A stretch of 38,365 bases of DNA from Bordetella parapertussis. GTDB lineage: Bacteria > Pseudomonadota > Gammaproteobacteria > Burkholderiales > JACQAP01. Shown in pieces: positions 23,480-32,176 of the stretch. The notes below the pieces were generated by a model, which was not told the origin of the DNA, ran no database searches, and saw only the letters and a program-made list of their open reading frames with translations. The stretch covers positions 1-38,365 of the forward strand of contig CAMDKM010000033.1 of the NCBI GenBank assembly GCA_945900965.1, given 5' to 3'. Made by a program: the position numbers and the translations under genes. Each line of letters starts with the position of its first letter. The first letter of the stretch is position 1.

Positions 23480-23548
23480 TTGATCCTAGAAAAAGCTATT
23501 AGCCTCAGATACCCTACGTGCGCAGCACGTCGGAGTACCCTTTTAGGA

Positions 23549-23664
23549 CACAGAGCACACAGAGGAAAATCAAAAAGGTATGTTGTTTAATACTCATCCA
23601 TCTGGTGAGTGCGGCATGCTGACCCAATTCCTTGAATCTCTCTGTGTTCTCTGTGATCTCTGTG
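23549..23664. repeat. paired 9-base-phase inverted repeat element C (CACAGAG type)
   Basis: CACAGAG at 23549 and 23558 and CTCTGTG at 23640, 23649 and 23658 are each nine bases apart and inverted. The core differs from the CACGGAG of elements A, B and D by one base. It lies between the convergent fccB and sulfurtransferase genes. The rest of 23480-23683 shows only a small palindrome, CGTGCGCAGCACG, near 23518. Confidence 0.7.
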
Positions 23665-23683
23665 GCTGAATTGCGGTTCTTTA

Positions 23684-24523
23684 TCAGGTGGCGATTGGAC
23701 GAGAGGGATCGGTAATCCATTCGCTCCAGGAGCCTGGATAAAGTCGCGAACCCTTCATGCCGACGATCTCCATGGCCAGAAGATTATGGCAGGCCGATAC
23801 ACCGGAGCCGCACAGGTGAACAGTCTGGGTGGCGGGGGTATGGCCCAGCAGCGGCGCGAATGCCGCGTGCAGTTCTTGCGCGGATTTGAACAAGCCCTGC
23901 GCGTCGAGGTTGTCCTTGAAAAAACGGTTCAATGCCCCGGGAATATGTCCGGCGACTGGATCGATGGTTTCGTTCTGGCCGCGGAATCGATCGTTGCTGC
24001 GGGCATCGATCAGACGCATGGCCGGAGAATTGAGGTTTTTCAACACATGGCTGGCGTCCACGGCGGACTGATCCGCGCGCCCGCTGAATTTGGCGGGGTT
24101 TGGACTCGACACTTCCCGGGTGACTGTCTGACCGGCGGCAAGCCAGGCCTGCCAACCGCCGTTCAACACCGCTACCCTGGTATGCCCCACCCAGCGCAGC
24201 ATCCACCACAGCCGCGAGGCATATACCCCGCCTGAGGCGTCGTAACCGATCACCTGCTTGTTGTTCGAAACGCCGACACTGCCCAGCCAGTCAATAAACA
24301 CGCTCGGGTCCGGCAGGGGATGGCGTCCGTTTTTTCCGTTGAGGGGTGCCGCCAGGTTCTTGTCGACATGCGCGAAGTGGGCGTTCCTGAGATGCGATTC
24401 GCCGTAAAGCCGCGTGCCCACCGTGGCGTCGGTCAATTCGTGCCGGCAGTCGAAGATCACAAATTCCGGATCGTCAATATGCGCAGCGAGGTCGGCAACG
24501 GAGATGAGGGTGGTGTAGGTCAT
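23684..24523 (-). CDS. two-domain rhodanese sulfurtransferase (thiosulfate / 3-mercaptopyruvate type)
   Basis: Transfers a sulfane sulfur to an acceptor via a cysteine persulfide. It has 279 residues, with two rhodanese domains (about 1-130 and 150-279). The first lacks the catalytic Cys. The second has Cys238 in CGSGVSA (238-244), close to the CGSGVTA loop of 3-mercaptopyruvate sulfurtransferases; thiosulfate enzymes usually have a basic residue in this loop. GVYASRLWWMLRWVGH and LNGGWQAW are typical of the family. No signal peptide is seen. It faces the sox/fcc cassette and could handle sulfane sulfur from it. Upstream of the ATG is only heptamer repeat, with no ribosome-binding site. Confidence 0.9.
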   Translation of the reverse strand: MTYTTLISVADLAAHIDDPEFVIFDCRHELTDATVGTRLYGESHLRNAHFAHVDKNLAAPLNGKNGRHPLPDPSVFIDWLGSVGVSNNKQVIGYDASGGVYASRLWWMLRWVGHTRVAVLNGGWQAWLAAGQTVTREVSSPNPAKFSGRADQSAVDASHVLKNLNSPAMRLIDARSNDRFRGQNETIDPVAGHIPGALNRFFKDNLDAQGLFKSAQELHAAFAPLLGHTPATQTVHLCGSGVSACHNLLAMEIVGMKGSRLYPGSWSEWITDPSRPIAT

Positions 24524-24526
24524 GTC

Positions 24527-24711
24527 GGTGAACGGTGAACGGTGAACGGTGAACAGTGAGGCGTGAGGAGTCAGGGGTCAGGAGTCAGGGGTGAAGGGTG
24601 AAGGGGGAAGGGTGAAGGGTGAAGGGTGAAGGGGGAAGGGTGAAGGGTTTACACCCTAGCGCCTAGAGCCCTAGCGCCTAGAACCTTTTTCCTCGCACCT
24701 CGCACCTCATA
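24527..24711. repeat. heptamer tandem repeat array 1
   Basis: This whole intergenic region reads as degenerate 7-base units. There are four GGTGAAC, then AGTGAGG, CGTGAGG, AGTCAGG, GGTCAGG and AGTCAGG, then GGTGAAG/GGGGAAG units to about 24645. Units like CGCCTAG follow, and finally CCTCGCA, CCTCGCA and CCTCATA at 24691-24711. It starts three bases from the sulfurtransferase start codon, and its last unit contains the stop codon of the Rieske gene (24707-24709). A related array in inverted orientation is at 32979-33114. Confidence 0.8.
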
Positions 24712-25810
24712 TAGGCCGCGTCAGGTGCTTGCGGATGAATTCGTGGAAGTGAATCATGCCGTCTTCCATTGGCGACTGATAAGGGCCGAACTCGTCGCGG
24801 CCCTGGTGGTACAAGGCTCGTCGTCCTTCGGTCATGCGAAGACAGATTTCCTCGTCTTCCTTGGCGGTTTCACGGTAGGCAGTCTGTTCTGCTTCGACGA
24901 ACTCGCGTTCGAACAGAACAATGTCTTCCGGGTAGTAGAACTCGATGATGTTGGTGCAGTGCTGTGGGCCGCGCGGCAGCAGGGTGCTGACCACCAGAAC
25001 GTTCGGATACCACTCCACCATGATATTGGGATAGTAGGTCAGCCAGATCGCGCCTTGCTTGGGCATCTCGCCGTTGTTGTAGCGTAATACCGCTTCATGC
25101 CATTTTTTATAGGCCGCAGTGCCGGGTTTGCCCAAGGCCTGATTGAGGCCTACCGTCTGAACGCTGTACCACTCGCCAAACTCCCATTTCAAGTCGTCGG
25201 CGTTTACGAACTGGCCGAGCCCCGGATGGAAAGGCGCGACATGATAGTCTTCCAGGTAAACTTCGATGAACGTCTTCCAGTTAACCTGATATTCCTCGAT
25301 TACGACGCGATCGAGCGCGTAACCGGAAAAATCCAAGTCGGCCAATACGCCCAATTTGGCCAGATCGGTGTTCGGATTGCGTGGCCCGGAGAACAACAGG
25401 CCATTCCAAGACGACAAGGGGGTCTTGGCCAGATCGAGACAGGGATTACCCGGGAAATGGGGCGCCCCTAGAAGTTTTCCTGACATATCGTAGGTCCAGC
25501 GATGCAGCGGACAGACGATGTTTTTTGCCGACCCCCGTCCCTTGAGCATGATGGCCTGACGGTGACGGCAGATATTGGACATCAACTCCACGCCGTGATC
25601 ATTACGGACCAGAACGCTGGCGTGATTCGCGGCCTCGAGCGATCGATAGTCGCCGCTTTCGGGAACCATCAATTCATGTCCGACATAACCCGGACCCTGG
25701 CGGAAAAGTACCTGTTGCTCGACCTCGGCGATTTTCGGATCAAAGTACCAGCTCACCGGCAGATGCACCGGAGTGCGGGTCAATGAGGAAACATTAGCCA
25801 AATCAGACAT
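24707..25810 (-). CDS. Rieske-type aromatic ring-hydroxylating oxygenase, alpha subunit
   Basis: Mononuclear non-haem iron oxygenase of the Rieske family; the substrate is unknown. It has 367 residues from the ATG at 25810 (MSDLANVSS). The Rieske 2Fe-2S centre has Cys81-x-His83 (CRHR) and Cys100-x2-His103 (CPLHRW). The catalytic iron site shows Asp188, His190 and His195 (EDYHVAPFHPG); the third ligand would be a distal acidic residue. No reductase or ferredoxin partner lies nearby. A similar gene is, from memory, found divergent from xseB-ispA-dxs in many betaproteobacteria. A strong hairpin with a T-tract lies 34 bases before the ATG, so expression may be attenuated. Confidence 0.92.
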   Translation of the reverse strand: MSDLANVSSLTRTPVHLPVSWYFDPKIAEVEQQVLFRQGPGYVGHELMVPESGDYRSLEAANHASVLVRNDHGVELMSNICRHRQAIMLKGRGSAKNIVCPLHRWTYDMSGKLLGAPHFPGNPCLDLAKTPLSSWNGLLFSGPRNPNTDLAKLGVLADLDFSGYALDRVVIEEYQVNWKTFIEVYLEDYHVAPFHPGLGQFVNADDLKWEFGEWYSVQTVGLNQALGKPGTAAYKKWHEAVLRYNNGEMPKQGAIWLTYYPNIMVEWYPNVLVVSTLLPRGPQHCTNIIEFYYPEDIVLFEREFVEAEQTAYRETAKEDEEICLRMTEGRRALYHQGRDEFGPYQSPMEDGMIHFHEFIRKHLTRPI

Positions 25811-25843
25811 AATGCGGCTGTCCCCGTCCAGAAAAATAAGGAT

Positions 25844-25882
25844 AAAAAAACCGCCCCCATGCTTTGGCACGATCTGGGGCGG
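25844..25882 (-). terminator. intrinsic terminator or attenuator in the Rieske gene leader
   Basis: On the minus strand CCGCCCC (25882-25876) pairs perfectly with GGGGCGG (25857-25851). An inner TGC/GCA pair lies within the 18-base loop, and seven T's follow (25850-25844). It ends 34 bases before the Rieske ATG. No gene lies upstream on this strand within 240 bases, so either it shields the gene from antisense reading or it acts as an attenuator in its own leader. Confidence 0.75.
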
Positions 25883-25979
25883 AGTTCGATGAGGCATTCT
25901 GGCCCAATTCCCCCCCCCGCGCAATGGATTTGGGGTGCCGCACCAACGCTCCGTTCAACAAACTATCCGACCACATTCG

Positions 25980-26009
25980 TTGACCCGGGTTCGATGGATA
26001 GGCTATTTT
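25980..26009 (+). promoter_or_regulatory. sigma-70-like promoter for xseB-ispA-dxs
   Basis: TTGACC (25980-25985) and TATTTT (26004-26009) are spaced by 18 bases and lie about 40 bases before the xseB start. The rest of the 238-base gap holds the terminator-like hairpin described separately and no gene. Confidence 0.55.
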
Positions 26010-26048
26010 TACGACCTTTCTTCAAGCCACCCTTGATTCACCACTCGC

Positions 26049-26288
26049 GTGTCCAAACCCAAGTCGTCAAAACTGCCGTCGTTTGAGGCTGCCCTGACAG
26101 AACTCGAAGGCATTGTGTCCGCCATGGAGGCTGGTCAATTGCCTCTGGAGCAATCACTCGCCGCCTATAAACGCGGTACCGAACTGCTGCAGTATTGTCA
26201 GACGCAAATTCAGGAAGCCCAGCAACAGGTCAAGATTCTGGAAGCCGGTACTCTGCAGAATTTAAACGGTGGCAACGGTACCGACTGA
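26049..26288 (+). CDS. xseB: exodeoxyribonuclease VII small subunit
   Basis: Small helical subunit of exonuclease VII, which degrades single-stranded DNA. It has 79 residues, starting at the GTG at 26049. The family core is clear: FEAALTELEGIVSAMEAGQLPLEQSLAAYKRG (residues 12-43), with the characteristic spacing to LLQYCQTQIQEAQQQVKILE. The large subunit xseA is not in the window. It overlaps ispA by 20 bases if ispA starts at the GTG at 26269. The order xseB-ispA-dxs is common in proteobacteria. Confidence 0.94.
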   Translation: MSKPKSSKLPSFEAALTELEGIVSAMEAGQLPLEQSLAAYKRGTELLQYCQTQIQEAQQQVKILEAGTLQNLNGGNGTD

Positions 26289-27171
26289 TTTCAAGAGCTG
26301 GATGTCGAACCGTCAGGATCGCATCGAGCGTACCTTGCACGCCCTGCTGCCGCCGGTCGAGCAGGCACCGTCGCGCCTGCACGAGGCGATGCGATATGCG
26401 GTCCTCGACGGTGGCAAGCGTATCCGGCCCTTGCTGGCGTATGCCTCGGGCGAATTGGCGCAGGCCGATCCCGAAAAAGTGGACCGGGTTGCCGCGGCAG
26501 TCGAGATGATCCATGCCTATTCGCTGGTGCATGACGATCTGCCGGCAATGGACGACGACGTGCTCAGGCGTGGCAAGCCCACGGTTCACGTGCAATTCGA
26601 CGAAGCCACCGCCTTGCTGGTGGGCGATAGCCTGCAAAGTCTTGCATTCCAGGTGATGTGCGAGGTGCCACTTGCCCACCGGCCGGAAGAGCAGATTTCC
26701 ATGATCGAATTGCTGGCACGGGCAAGTGGTTCCCGCGGCATGGCCGGCGGCCAGGCGATCGATTTGGACGCAGCAGGAAAAGTTCTCAGCGTGCCTGAAT
26801 TGGAGTACATGCATATTCATAAAACCGGTGCGCTGATTCGAGCGGCAGTGGTGCTGGGCGCAAAATGTGTAACGGCTTTATCAGTCTCTCAAATCGCCGC
26901 TGTCGACCACTTCGGAAAATTTATCGGACTGGCGTTCCAGGTGGTGGACGATGTGCTGGATGCCCAGGCCAGCACGGAGACGCTGGGGAAAACCGCCGGC
27001 AAGGACGCGCTGCAGAACAAGCCAACCTATGTGAGCGCATTGGGACTGAGTCGTGCCCGGGCCTTGGCCGCGGAATTGCGTGACGACGCACTTGCCGCTT
27101 TGGACCCACTGCCGGGGCGGGGCGGTCGCCTGCGCGAATTGGGCGAATTCATTGTGGCGCGGAATTTCTGA
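26269..27171 (+). CDS. ispA: farnesyl diphosphate synthase (short-chain polyprenyl synthase)
   Basis: Condenses isopentenyl diphosphate with DMAPP and GPP to give farnesyl diphosphate. It has 300 residues from the GTG at 26269. This start keeps the DFKSWM segment found in related enzymes; an ATG at 26302 would give 289. The first aspartate-rich motif is [11 protein letters not shown] (residues 88-97), preceded by [11 protein letters not shown]. The second is [16 protein letters not shown] and [10 protein letters not shown] are also present. It lies 17 bases before dxs, so the pathway's first committed step and its condensing enzyme are made together. Confidence 0.95.
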   Translation: MATVPTDFKSWMSNRQDRIERTLHALLPPVEQAPSRLHEAMRYAVLDGGKRIRPLLAYASGELAQADPEKVDRVAAAVEMIHAYSLVHDDLPAMDDDVLRRGKPTVHVQFDEATALLVGDSLQSLAFQVMCEVPLAHRPEEQISMIELLARASGSRGMAGGQAIDLDAAGKVLSVPELEYMHIHKTGALIRAAVVLGAKCVTALSVSQIAAVDHFGKFIGLAFQVVDDVLDAQASTETLGKTAGKDALQNKPTYVSALGLSRARALAAELRDDALAALDPLPGRGGRLRELGEFIVARNF

Positions 27172-27188
27172 GGATTGGTATCGAAAAA

Positions 27189-29033
27189 ATGTACGAACTA
27201 CTCGAAAAAATTAACGAGCCCTCGGAACTGCGGGCACTGGATCGCAAGCAACTGCCACAAGTGGCAAAGGAATTGCGGGAATTCCTGCTCAACTCGGTTG
27301 CTCATACCGGCGGACACCTGTCCTCGAATCTTGGCACGGTGGAATTGACCGTTGCACTGCATTACGTTTTCCAGACCCCCGAAGATCGTCTGGTTTGGGA
27401 TGTCGGGCATCAGACTTACGCTCACAAAATTCTGACGGGCCGGCGCGAGCGCATGTCAACGCTGCGCCAGTATGGCGGTATCAGTGGATTCCCGAGGCGG
27501 AACGAAAGTCCCTTCGATACCTTTGGCACGGCGCATTCCAGCACCTCGATCAGCGCGGCGCTCGGCATGGCGGTGGCATCCCGCCTGAAGGGTGAAGATC
27601 GGCGAGCGGTTGCGATCATCGGCGATGGCGCCATGACCGCCGGCATGGCGTTCGAGGCGCTGAACAATGCCGGCGCCATGGATACCAATCTGCTGGTGGT
27701 GTTGAACGACAACGATATGTCGATTTCGGAGAACGTCGGCGCGCTCAACAATTATCTGGCCAAGCTCATGTCCGGCCGATTTTATGCGGCGGCCTGGAAA
27801 ACCAGCGAAAAGGTGTTGGGCGTGATGCCTCCCATGCTCGAACTGGCCAAGCGCGCGGAAGAACACGTCAAGGGCATGGTGACTCCGGGGACTTTATTCG
27901 AGGAATTCGGCTTCAATTACATCGGACCCATCGACGGTCATAATCTCGAAGTGCTGGTATCGACTTTGAGCAATCTCAGAAAACTCGATGGGCCACAGTT
28001 TCTGCATGTGGTCACGCGCAAAGGCAAAGGCTACGAACCGGCCGAAGACGATCCCATTCTTTATCACGGCGTGGCTAAGTTTGATCCGCAAGCCGGCATT
28101 GTTGCCAAGCCGCCCGCCAAGATCAGCTATACCCAGGTGTTTGGCGACTGGTTGTGCGACATGGCGGCAACCGAAAGTCGGTTGATCGGCGTGACACCGG
28201 CGATGCGTGAAGGCTCGGGCCTGGTCCGATTTTCCCAGGAATACCCGGATCGATATTTCGATGTGGGCATCGCCGAGCAACATGCGCTCACCTTTGCCGC
28301 AGGCATGGCCTGCGAAGGCCTCAAACCGGTGGTGGCGATTTACTCGACGTTCTTGCAGCGTGCCTACGACCAGCTCATTCACGACATCTGCATTCAGAAT
28401 CTGCCGGTGCTGTTCGCCATCGATCGGGCGGGACTGGTTGGCGCGGATGGCGCCACCCACGCCGGCAGTTACGACCTGAGTTATCTGCGCTGCCTGCCGA
28501 ACATGGTAGTGATGGCGCCAAGCGACGAAAACGAATGTCGCCAGATGCTCTACACCGGATTCCAGATTGACTCGCCGGTGGCCGTACGCTACCCGCGCGG
28601 TACCGGTCCAGGCAAAGCGATTGAAGCAAAAATGCAGCGTTTGCCCATCGGCAAGGGCGAAATTCGCAGGCAAGGTAAAAAGGTGGCAATTTTGGCCTTT
28701 GGGTCGATGCTGACGCCTTGTGTGGCCGCAGCGGAAAAGTTGGATGCAACCGTCGCCAATATGCGTTTCGTCAAGCCGCTCGATGAAGATCTGATCCGCG
28801 AACTCGCAGGCCGACACGAACTCCTGGTGGCTGTTGAGGAAAATGCCATTCTGGGCGGCGCCGGTAGCGCTGTATTGGAAGTGCTTGAAAAGCTGGGAGT
28901 TCATAAGTCTTTTCTGCAATTGGGCCTGCCGGATCGATTTATCGATCATGGGGATCCGGCCAAATTATTGAAGGATTGCGGGCTGGATGCCGAGGGAATT
29001 CTCAATTCAATCAAGGTTCAATTAGCCGAGTAG
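27189..29033 (+). CDS. dxs: 1-deoxy-D-xylulose-5-phosphate synthase
   Basis: Thiamine diphosphate enzyme that makes DXP from pyruvate and glyceraldehyde 3-phosphate, the entry to the MEP pathway. It has 614 residues. His43 ([21 protein letters not shown]), the TPP motif [18 protein letters not shown] at 145-162, and the catalytic Glu in [16 protein letters not shown] are present. [15 protein letters not shown] is the dxs-specific pocket segment. The C-terminal transketolase domain ([17 protein letters not shown]) is complete. A GAGGA sequence lies somewhat far (about 14 bases) before the ATG. Confidence 0.97.
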   Translation: MYELLEKINEPSELRALDRKQLPQVAKELREFLLNSVAHTGGHLSSNLGTVELTVALHYVFQTPEDRLVWDVGHQTYAHKILTGRRERMSTLRQYGGISGFPRRNESPFDTFGTAHSSTSISAALGMAVASRLKGEDRRAVAIIGDGAMTAGMAFEALNNAGAMDTNLLVVLNDNDMSISENVGALNNYLAKLMSGRFYAAAWKTSEKVLGVMPPMLELAKRAEEHVKGMVTPGTLFEEFGFNYIGPIDGHNLEVLVSTLSNLRKLDGPQFLHVVTRKGKGYEPAEDDPILYHGVAKFDPQAGIVAKPPAKISYTQVFGDWLCDMAATESRLIGVTPAMREGSGLVRFSQEYPDRYFDVGIAEQHALTFAAGMACEGLKPVVAIYSTFLQRAYDQLIHDICIQNLPVLFAIDRAGLVGADGATHAGSYDLSYLRCLPNMVVMAPSDENECRQMLYTGFQIDSPVAVRYPRGTGPGKAIEAKMQRLPIGKGEIRRQGKKVAILAFGSMLTPCVAAAEKLDATVANMRFVKPLDEDLIRELAGRHELLVAVEENAILGGAGSAVLEVLEKLGVHKSFLQLGLPDRFIDHGDPAKLLKDCGLDAEGILNSIKVQLAE

Positions 29034-29034
29034 T

Positions 29035-29063
29035 TTACTCAACTATTATTGGCGACTATAATC
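29035..29063 (+). promoter_or_regulatory. sigma-70-like promoter for folE2
   Basis: TTTACT (29035-29040) and a perfect TATAAT (29058-29063) are spaced by 17 bases, just after the dxs stop and 28 bases before the folE2 start. It gives folE2 its own promoter. No Zur-type palindrome was seen around it. Confidence 0.65.
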
Positions 29064-29091
29064 CTTGCGATGGTCCTTTGAGGAGGCGCAA

Positions 29092-29907
29092 ATGAATTCG
29101 CCCGATAGTTTTTCGATTCCGGATGTCCAGAACTCCGCCGATACCCGCCATCTGGCGATCGACAAGGTTGGCATCAAGTCCATCCGCCACCCGGTACGGG
29201 TGGCGGATCGTACAGACGGCGTGCAATACACGATCGCCAACTTCAATATGTACGTCGGGCTGCCGCATAACTTCAAAGGCACCCACATGTCGCGTTTTGT
29301 GGAAATTCTCAATTCCCACGAACGCGCCATTTCGGTCGAATCCTTCGAAACCATGCTGCGCGACATGGTCAAGCGGCTGGAGGCCGAATCCGGCCATGTC
29401 GAGATGACGTTCCCGTATTTCATCAACAAGGCCGCGCCGGTGTCCGGAGTTAAAAGTCTGATGGATTACGAGGTGACTTTTATCGGCGAAATTTCCCGTG
29501 ACCAATATGTCTTCAACATGAAAGTGGTGATCCCGGTCACCAGCCTGTGCCCTTGCTCCAAGAAGATCTCGGAATACGGCGCCCACAATCAGCGCTCGCA
29601 CGTCACCATCGCCGCGCGTACCAATGCCCATGTCTGGATCGAGGATATCGTGCGCATAGCCGAAGAGCAGGCATCCTGCGAACTATATGGCCTGCTCAAG
29701 CGGCCGGACGAAAAATACGTGACCGAACGTGCCTACGATAATCCGAAGTTCGTCGAAGACATGGTGCGCGACGTGGCTACCGTCCTGAATGCGGACGATC
29801 GGATAGAGGCCTACGTTGTGGAATCGGAGAACTTCGAGTCGATCCACAACCATTCGGCGTATGCGCTGATCGAAAAAGACAAGACCAAGTTGGGCGTAAA
29901 GGACTGA
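29092..29907 (+). CDS. folE2: GTP cyclohydrolase FolE2 (type IB)
   Basis: Makes 7,8-dihydroneopterin triphosphate from GTP, the first step of folate and queuosine precursor synthesis. It has 271 residues from the ATG at 29092, with GAGGAGG a few bases upstream. Family marks are [26 protein letters not shown], and the catalytic Cys153 in [32 protein letters not shown]-like residues occur near the C-terminus. The type IB enzyme is not strictly zinc dependent and often replaces FolE. It has its own promoter and meets the epimerase gene tail to tail, 46 bases away, without a clear terminator. Confidence 0.96.
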   Translation: MNSPDSFSIPDVQNSADTRHLAIDKVGIKSIRHPVRVADRTDGVQYTIANFNMYVGLPHNFKGTHMSRFVEILNSHERAISVESFETMLRDMVKRLEAESGHVEMTFPYFINKAAPVSGVKSLMDYEVTFIGEISRDQYVFNMKVVIPVTSLCPCSKKISEYGAHNQRSHVTIAARTNAHVWIEDIVRIAEEQASCELYGLLKRPDEKYVTERAYDNPKFVEDMVRDVATVLNADDRIEAYVVESENFESIHNHSAYALIEKDKTKLGVKD

Positions 29908-29953
29908 ATATTCGGACTCGGAATTGCAAGGGGTTCGATGGGTATCGCAGCGT

Positions 29954-30898
29954 TCAATCCACGCCGCGCCGGTTGCGAAACCACTCCAGTGTTTGCTTGA
30001 TGGCCGCGTCGATTGGCGTCGGCTGCATGCCAAGCGTTGTTTCAAAACGCCGCGAATCCATTACGAAATCCTGCTCAAACTGGTAGAGCATTTCGCGGAC
30101 CTCTTGCAAGTTCTCGTTGAACATTCCCATCAAGGAAATCAGGAAGCGCGGCGCAGCGCTTAATTTCGCCGGTCTGCCGAGCGCCGCGAATATTTTTGCC
30201 ACGAAGTCGCGTGTGGACATGGCCGGAGCGCTGGGCACATGCCAGGCTTTGCCGAGGGCCTCGTCGCGCTCACCGAGCATTACCAGCGCCCTGGCAAAAT
30301 CGTCGATGAATGTGTAGGTGTGCAGCCGATCGGGATTGCCGATTACCTGCGCGGCTTTGCCCGCCAGGGCACGGCCAAAAACGCGGGTGCCCATGGCCGC
30401 GGCGTCGGTGGCGAAAGGGCCGAAAAAATCCGAGCCGCGCGCAATGGCAACCCGGACTTTTCCGGCGTCGTTAGCGTGGATCAAGGCTTGCGCAACGTCG
30501 GCGCGAATGCGGCCTTTTTTTGTTGATGCGGCCAGAGGCATGCCCTCTGTCATCGGCTGGTTTATCGCTCCATAGGCGTACAAATTGTCGGCATAGACCA
30601 ATCTGGCTCCTGCGACAGCGGCACCTTCAACGATGCCCGCGGCAATGGCGGGAAATTCCGGCCATCGGGTGTAGGGCAGGCCGATGCAGTGATAGACCAC
30701 TGCCGCGTCTTCGCATGCTTCGCGTGTCTGGATCGGATCGGCGGCATCTGCACCGCCGACCTGAGTCTGCGCATCTTTCTCGAAACGTACCCTACTGGAG
30801 CGGTTGACCATGCGCACGTTTTTACCGCGGTGGCGGAGTTCGCGCATGACGGCCAGGCCCAGCGGGCCGGTGCCGAATACTACGTGCATATCGCTCAT
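29954..30898 (-). CDS. NAD-dependent epimerase/dehydratase family protein
   Basis: Extended short-chain dehydrogenase-like protein of 314 residues; the substrate is unknown. The Rossmann motif is VVFGTGPLGLAVMREL (residues 6-21), a variant of GxxGxxG. YADNLYAYGA fits the catalytic strand region, but no clean Tyr-x3-Lys is seen, so enzyme activity is not certain. FIDDFARALV and the C-terminal helix EWFRNRR are typical of the family. It overlaps the upstream FAH-fold gene by four bases (ATGA), so the two are coupled and may share a sugar-acid or aromatic-acid pathway. Confidence 0.85.
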   Translation of the reverse strand: MSDMHVVFGTGPLGLAVMRELRHRGKNVRMVNRSSRVRFEKDAQTQVGGADAADPIQTREACEDAAVVYHCIGLPYTRWPEFPAIAAGIVEGAAVAGARLVYADNLYAYGAINQPMTEGMPLAASTKKGRIRADVAQALIHANDAGKVRVAIARGSDFFGPFATDAAAMGTRVFGRALAGKAAQVIGNPDRLHTYTFIDDFARALVMLGERDEALGKAWHVPSAPAMSTRDFVAKIFAALGRPAKLSAAPRFLISLMGMFNENLQEVREMLYQFEQDFVMDSRRFETTLGMQPTPIDAAIKQTLEWFRNRRGVD

Positions 30899-31896
30899 AA
30901 AGCGTGCACGGTCACCACGGTGTTGCCTTCCCCTGCCGGCCCCAGGGTGTTGCGCAGCGGTCGCCCGAAGGCCACTGCCTGAATTTCGAATTCATCGCCG
31001 ACCCGGGTTTCGATCTTCTTGGTGAAGCTGCCCGTCGCGGCGCCGAAGAAATGCACGTGGACATCGCCCGGCCGGCGGAAGTCCCGATATTTGAAGTGAT
31101 GGTGTTCCAGATTGGCCAATGAGTGGCACATATTGTCTTCGCCGGAGAGCCAGTCTTCGCCCCAGATTTCCTGGCCTTCCCTCAATAAGCGAGCGCGACC
31201 GGGAACCGATTTCGGCAAAGCCCCGATCAACAATTCCGGACCATAGGAACACTGCCGCAATTTGGAATGGGCAAGATACAGGTAATTCTGCCGCTCCATG
31301 ACGTGATCCGAATATTCGTTACCCAGCGCAAAGCCCAGCCGAAGCACATCGCCCCGATCGCCAATGACGTACAGCCCGACAACCTCCACCTCTTCGCCCC
31401 CATCCAGCGCATAGGACGGCAATTCGAGTGCGCTGCCCGGCGTGACCACGCAGCGGCCATCGCCTTTGTAGAACCACTCCGGGGCGGTGCCGATTTTGCC
31501 GTTTGCGGGCTTGCCGCCCTCGACGCCCCATTTGAACATTTTCATGGAGTCGGTCAGTTCCGATTCCTGTTTCTGAATTTTGGCATGCATCGAGTCGCGC
31601 GCCGCGGCGCTGCCCAGATGCGACAAACCGGTGCCGGTGACCAGACAGTGATAGGGATCGGGATGGGTTAACGGAGGGAGCAGCCGGCCTTGCTTGACGA
31701 TGTCGTCGTAAGGAAGCGTTTGTTTGCCGATTTTCGACCGTGCCTCGGATTCCAGCGATTTGCCCGATCGTGCCGCGGCGAGCGCCAACTCGTATGTGCC
31801 TTTAACGCCGTCAAGAAGATGCAGGGTCTTGCCGTCGTCGCCCACGACGGCAACCGCCGGCGCGCCCTTGTTGTCGGTGAACTGAACCAGTCGCAT
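30895..31896 (-). CDS. FAH-fold protein of the AraD1 family
   Basis: Fumarylacetoacetate-hydrolase-fold enzyme of 333 residues from the ATG at 31896, preceded by GGGGAGA. The N-terminus (MRLVQFTDNKGAPAVAVV) and GTGLSHLGSAAARDSMH match the AraD1 group, which includes proteins linked to 2-keto-3-deoxy-arabonate breakdown. Acidic metal ligands probably lie in GGEEVEVV and GNEYSDHV, followed by LRQCSYGPEL and HFFGAATGSFT. The annotation 'arabonate pathway' is not proven by this sequence. It is coupled to the epimerase-like gene and diverges from an enol-lactonase-like gene. Confidence 0.85.
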   Translation of the reverse strand: MRLVQFTDNKGAPAVAVVGDDGKTLHLLDGVKGTYELALAAARSGKSLESEARSKIGKQTLPYDDIVKQGRLLPPLTHPDPYHCLVTGTGLSHLGSAAARDSMHAKIQKQESELTDSMKMFKWGVEGGKPANGKIGTAPEWFYKGDGRCVVTPGSALELPSYALDGGEEVEVVGLYVIGDRGDVLRLGFALGNEYSDHVMERQNYLYLAHSKLRQCSYGPELLIGALPKSVPGRARLLREGQEIWGEDWLSGEDNMCHSLANLEHHHFKYRDFRRPGDVHVHFFGAATGSFTKKIETRVGDEFEIQAVAFGRPLRNTLGPAGEGNTVVTVHAL

Positions 31897-31979
31897 GGTT
31901 TCTCCCCTTAAAAGTATTCTTCGAACGCGATGGTACGACACTCGGCGGGGCCATGCCGGGCAACCGTGTCGGGTGGCCG

Positions 31980-32008
31980 TTGCCGCAGGGGGAGAGCCTC
32001 TCTATACT
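31980..32008 (+). promoter_or_regulatory. sigma-70-like promoter upstream of the pcaD-like gene
   Basis: TTGCCG (31980-31985) and TATACT (32003-32008) are spaced by exactly 17 bases. Transcription would start near 32015 and include the small frame at 32036 and the hydrolase at 32177. Confidence 0.55.
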
Positions 32009-32035
32009 GGGCTCACCATAAGAGGAAGGGGAAAC

Positions 32036-32164
32036 ATGTGGCCCGGATGGGGCGCGGCGCAATCCGGGAATCGGTGCTGCAGCAGGGCTTTCCTCGTATT
32101 CCGCCGCGCTGCATACGGGCGTGTGGAAAAATCGAGTCTGACCCCATTTAAGATTCAAGGTTAA
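32036..32164 (+). CDS. possible 42-residue leader peptide or small protein
   Basis: A short frame follows an AGAGGAAGGGGA ribosome-binding site and the promoter at 31980-32008. It ends 12 bases before the pcaD-like start codon. The product starts MWPGWGAAQSGN and contains RCCSRAF and basic residues; no family was recognised. The start region has a better ribosome-binding site than many neighbours, which is the main reason to list it. Part of the frame (about 32125-32150, with GAGTCTGACCCC) resembles a dispersed repeat found near mobile elements in many genomes, from memory, so the frame may be chance. It could be a leader peptide or an artefact. Confidence 0.3.
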   Translation: MWPGWGAAQSGNRCCSRAFLVFRRAAYGRVEKSSLTPFKIQG

Positions 32165-32176
32165 AGGATAGGAAAA

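Noticed and set aside
24527-24711. CRISPR array
   Set aside because: The units are 7 bases and contiguous with no spacers; no cas genes are nearby.
27894-28949. Minus-strand frame (351 codons) opposite dxs
   Set aside because: Antisense shadow of dxs.
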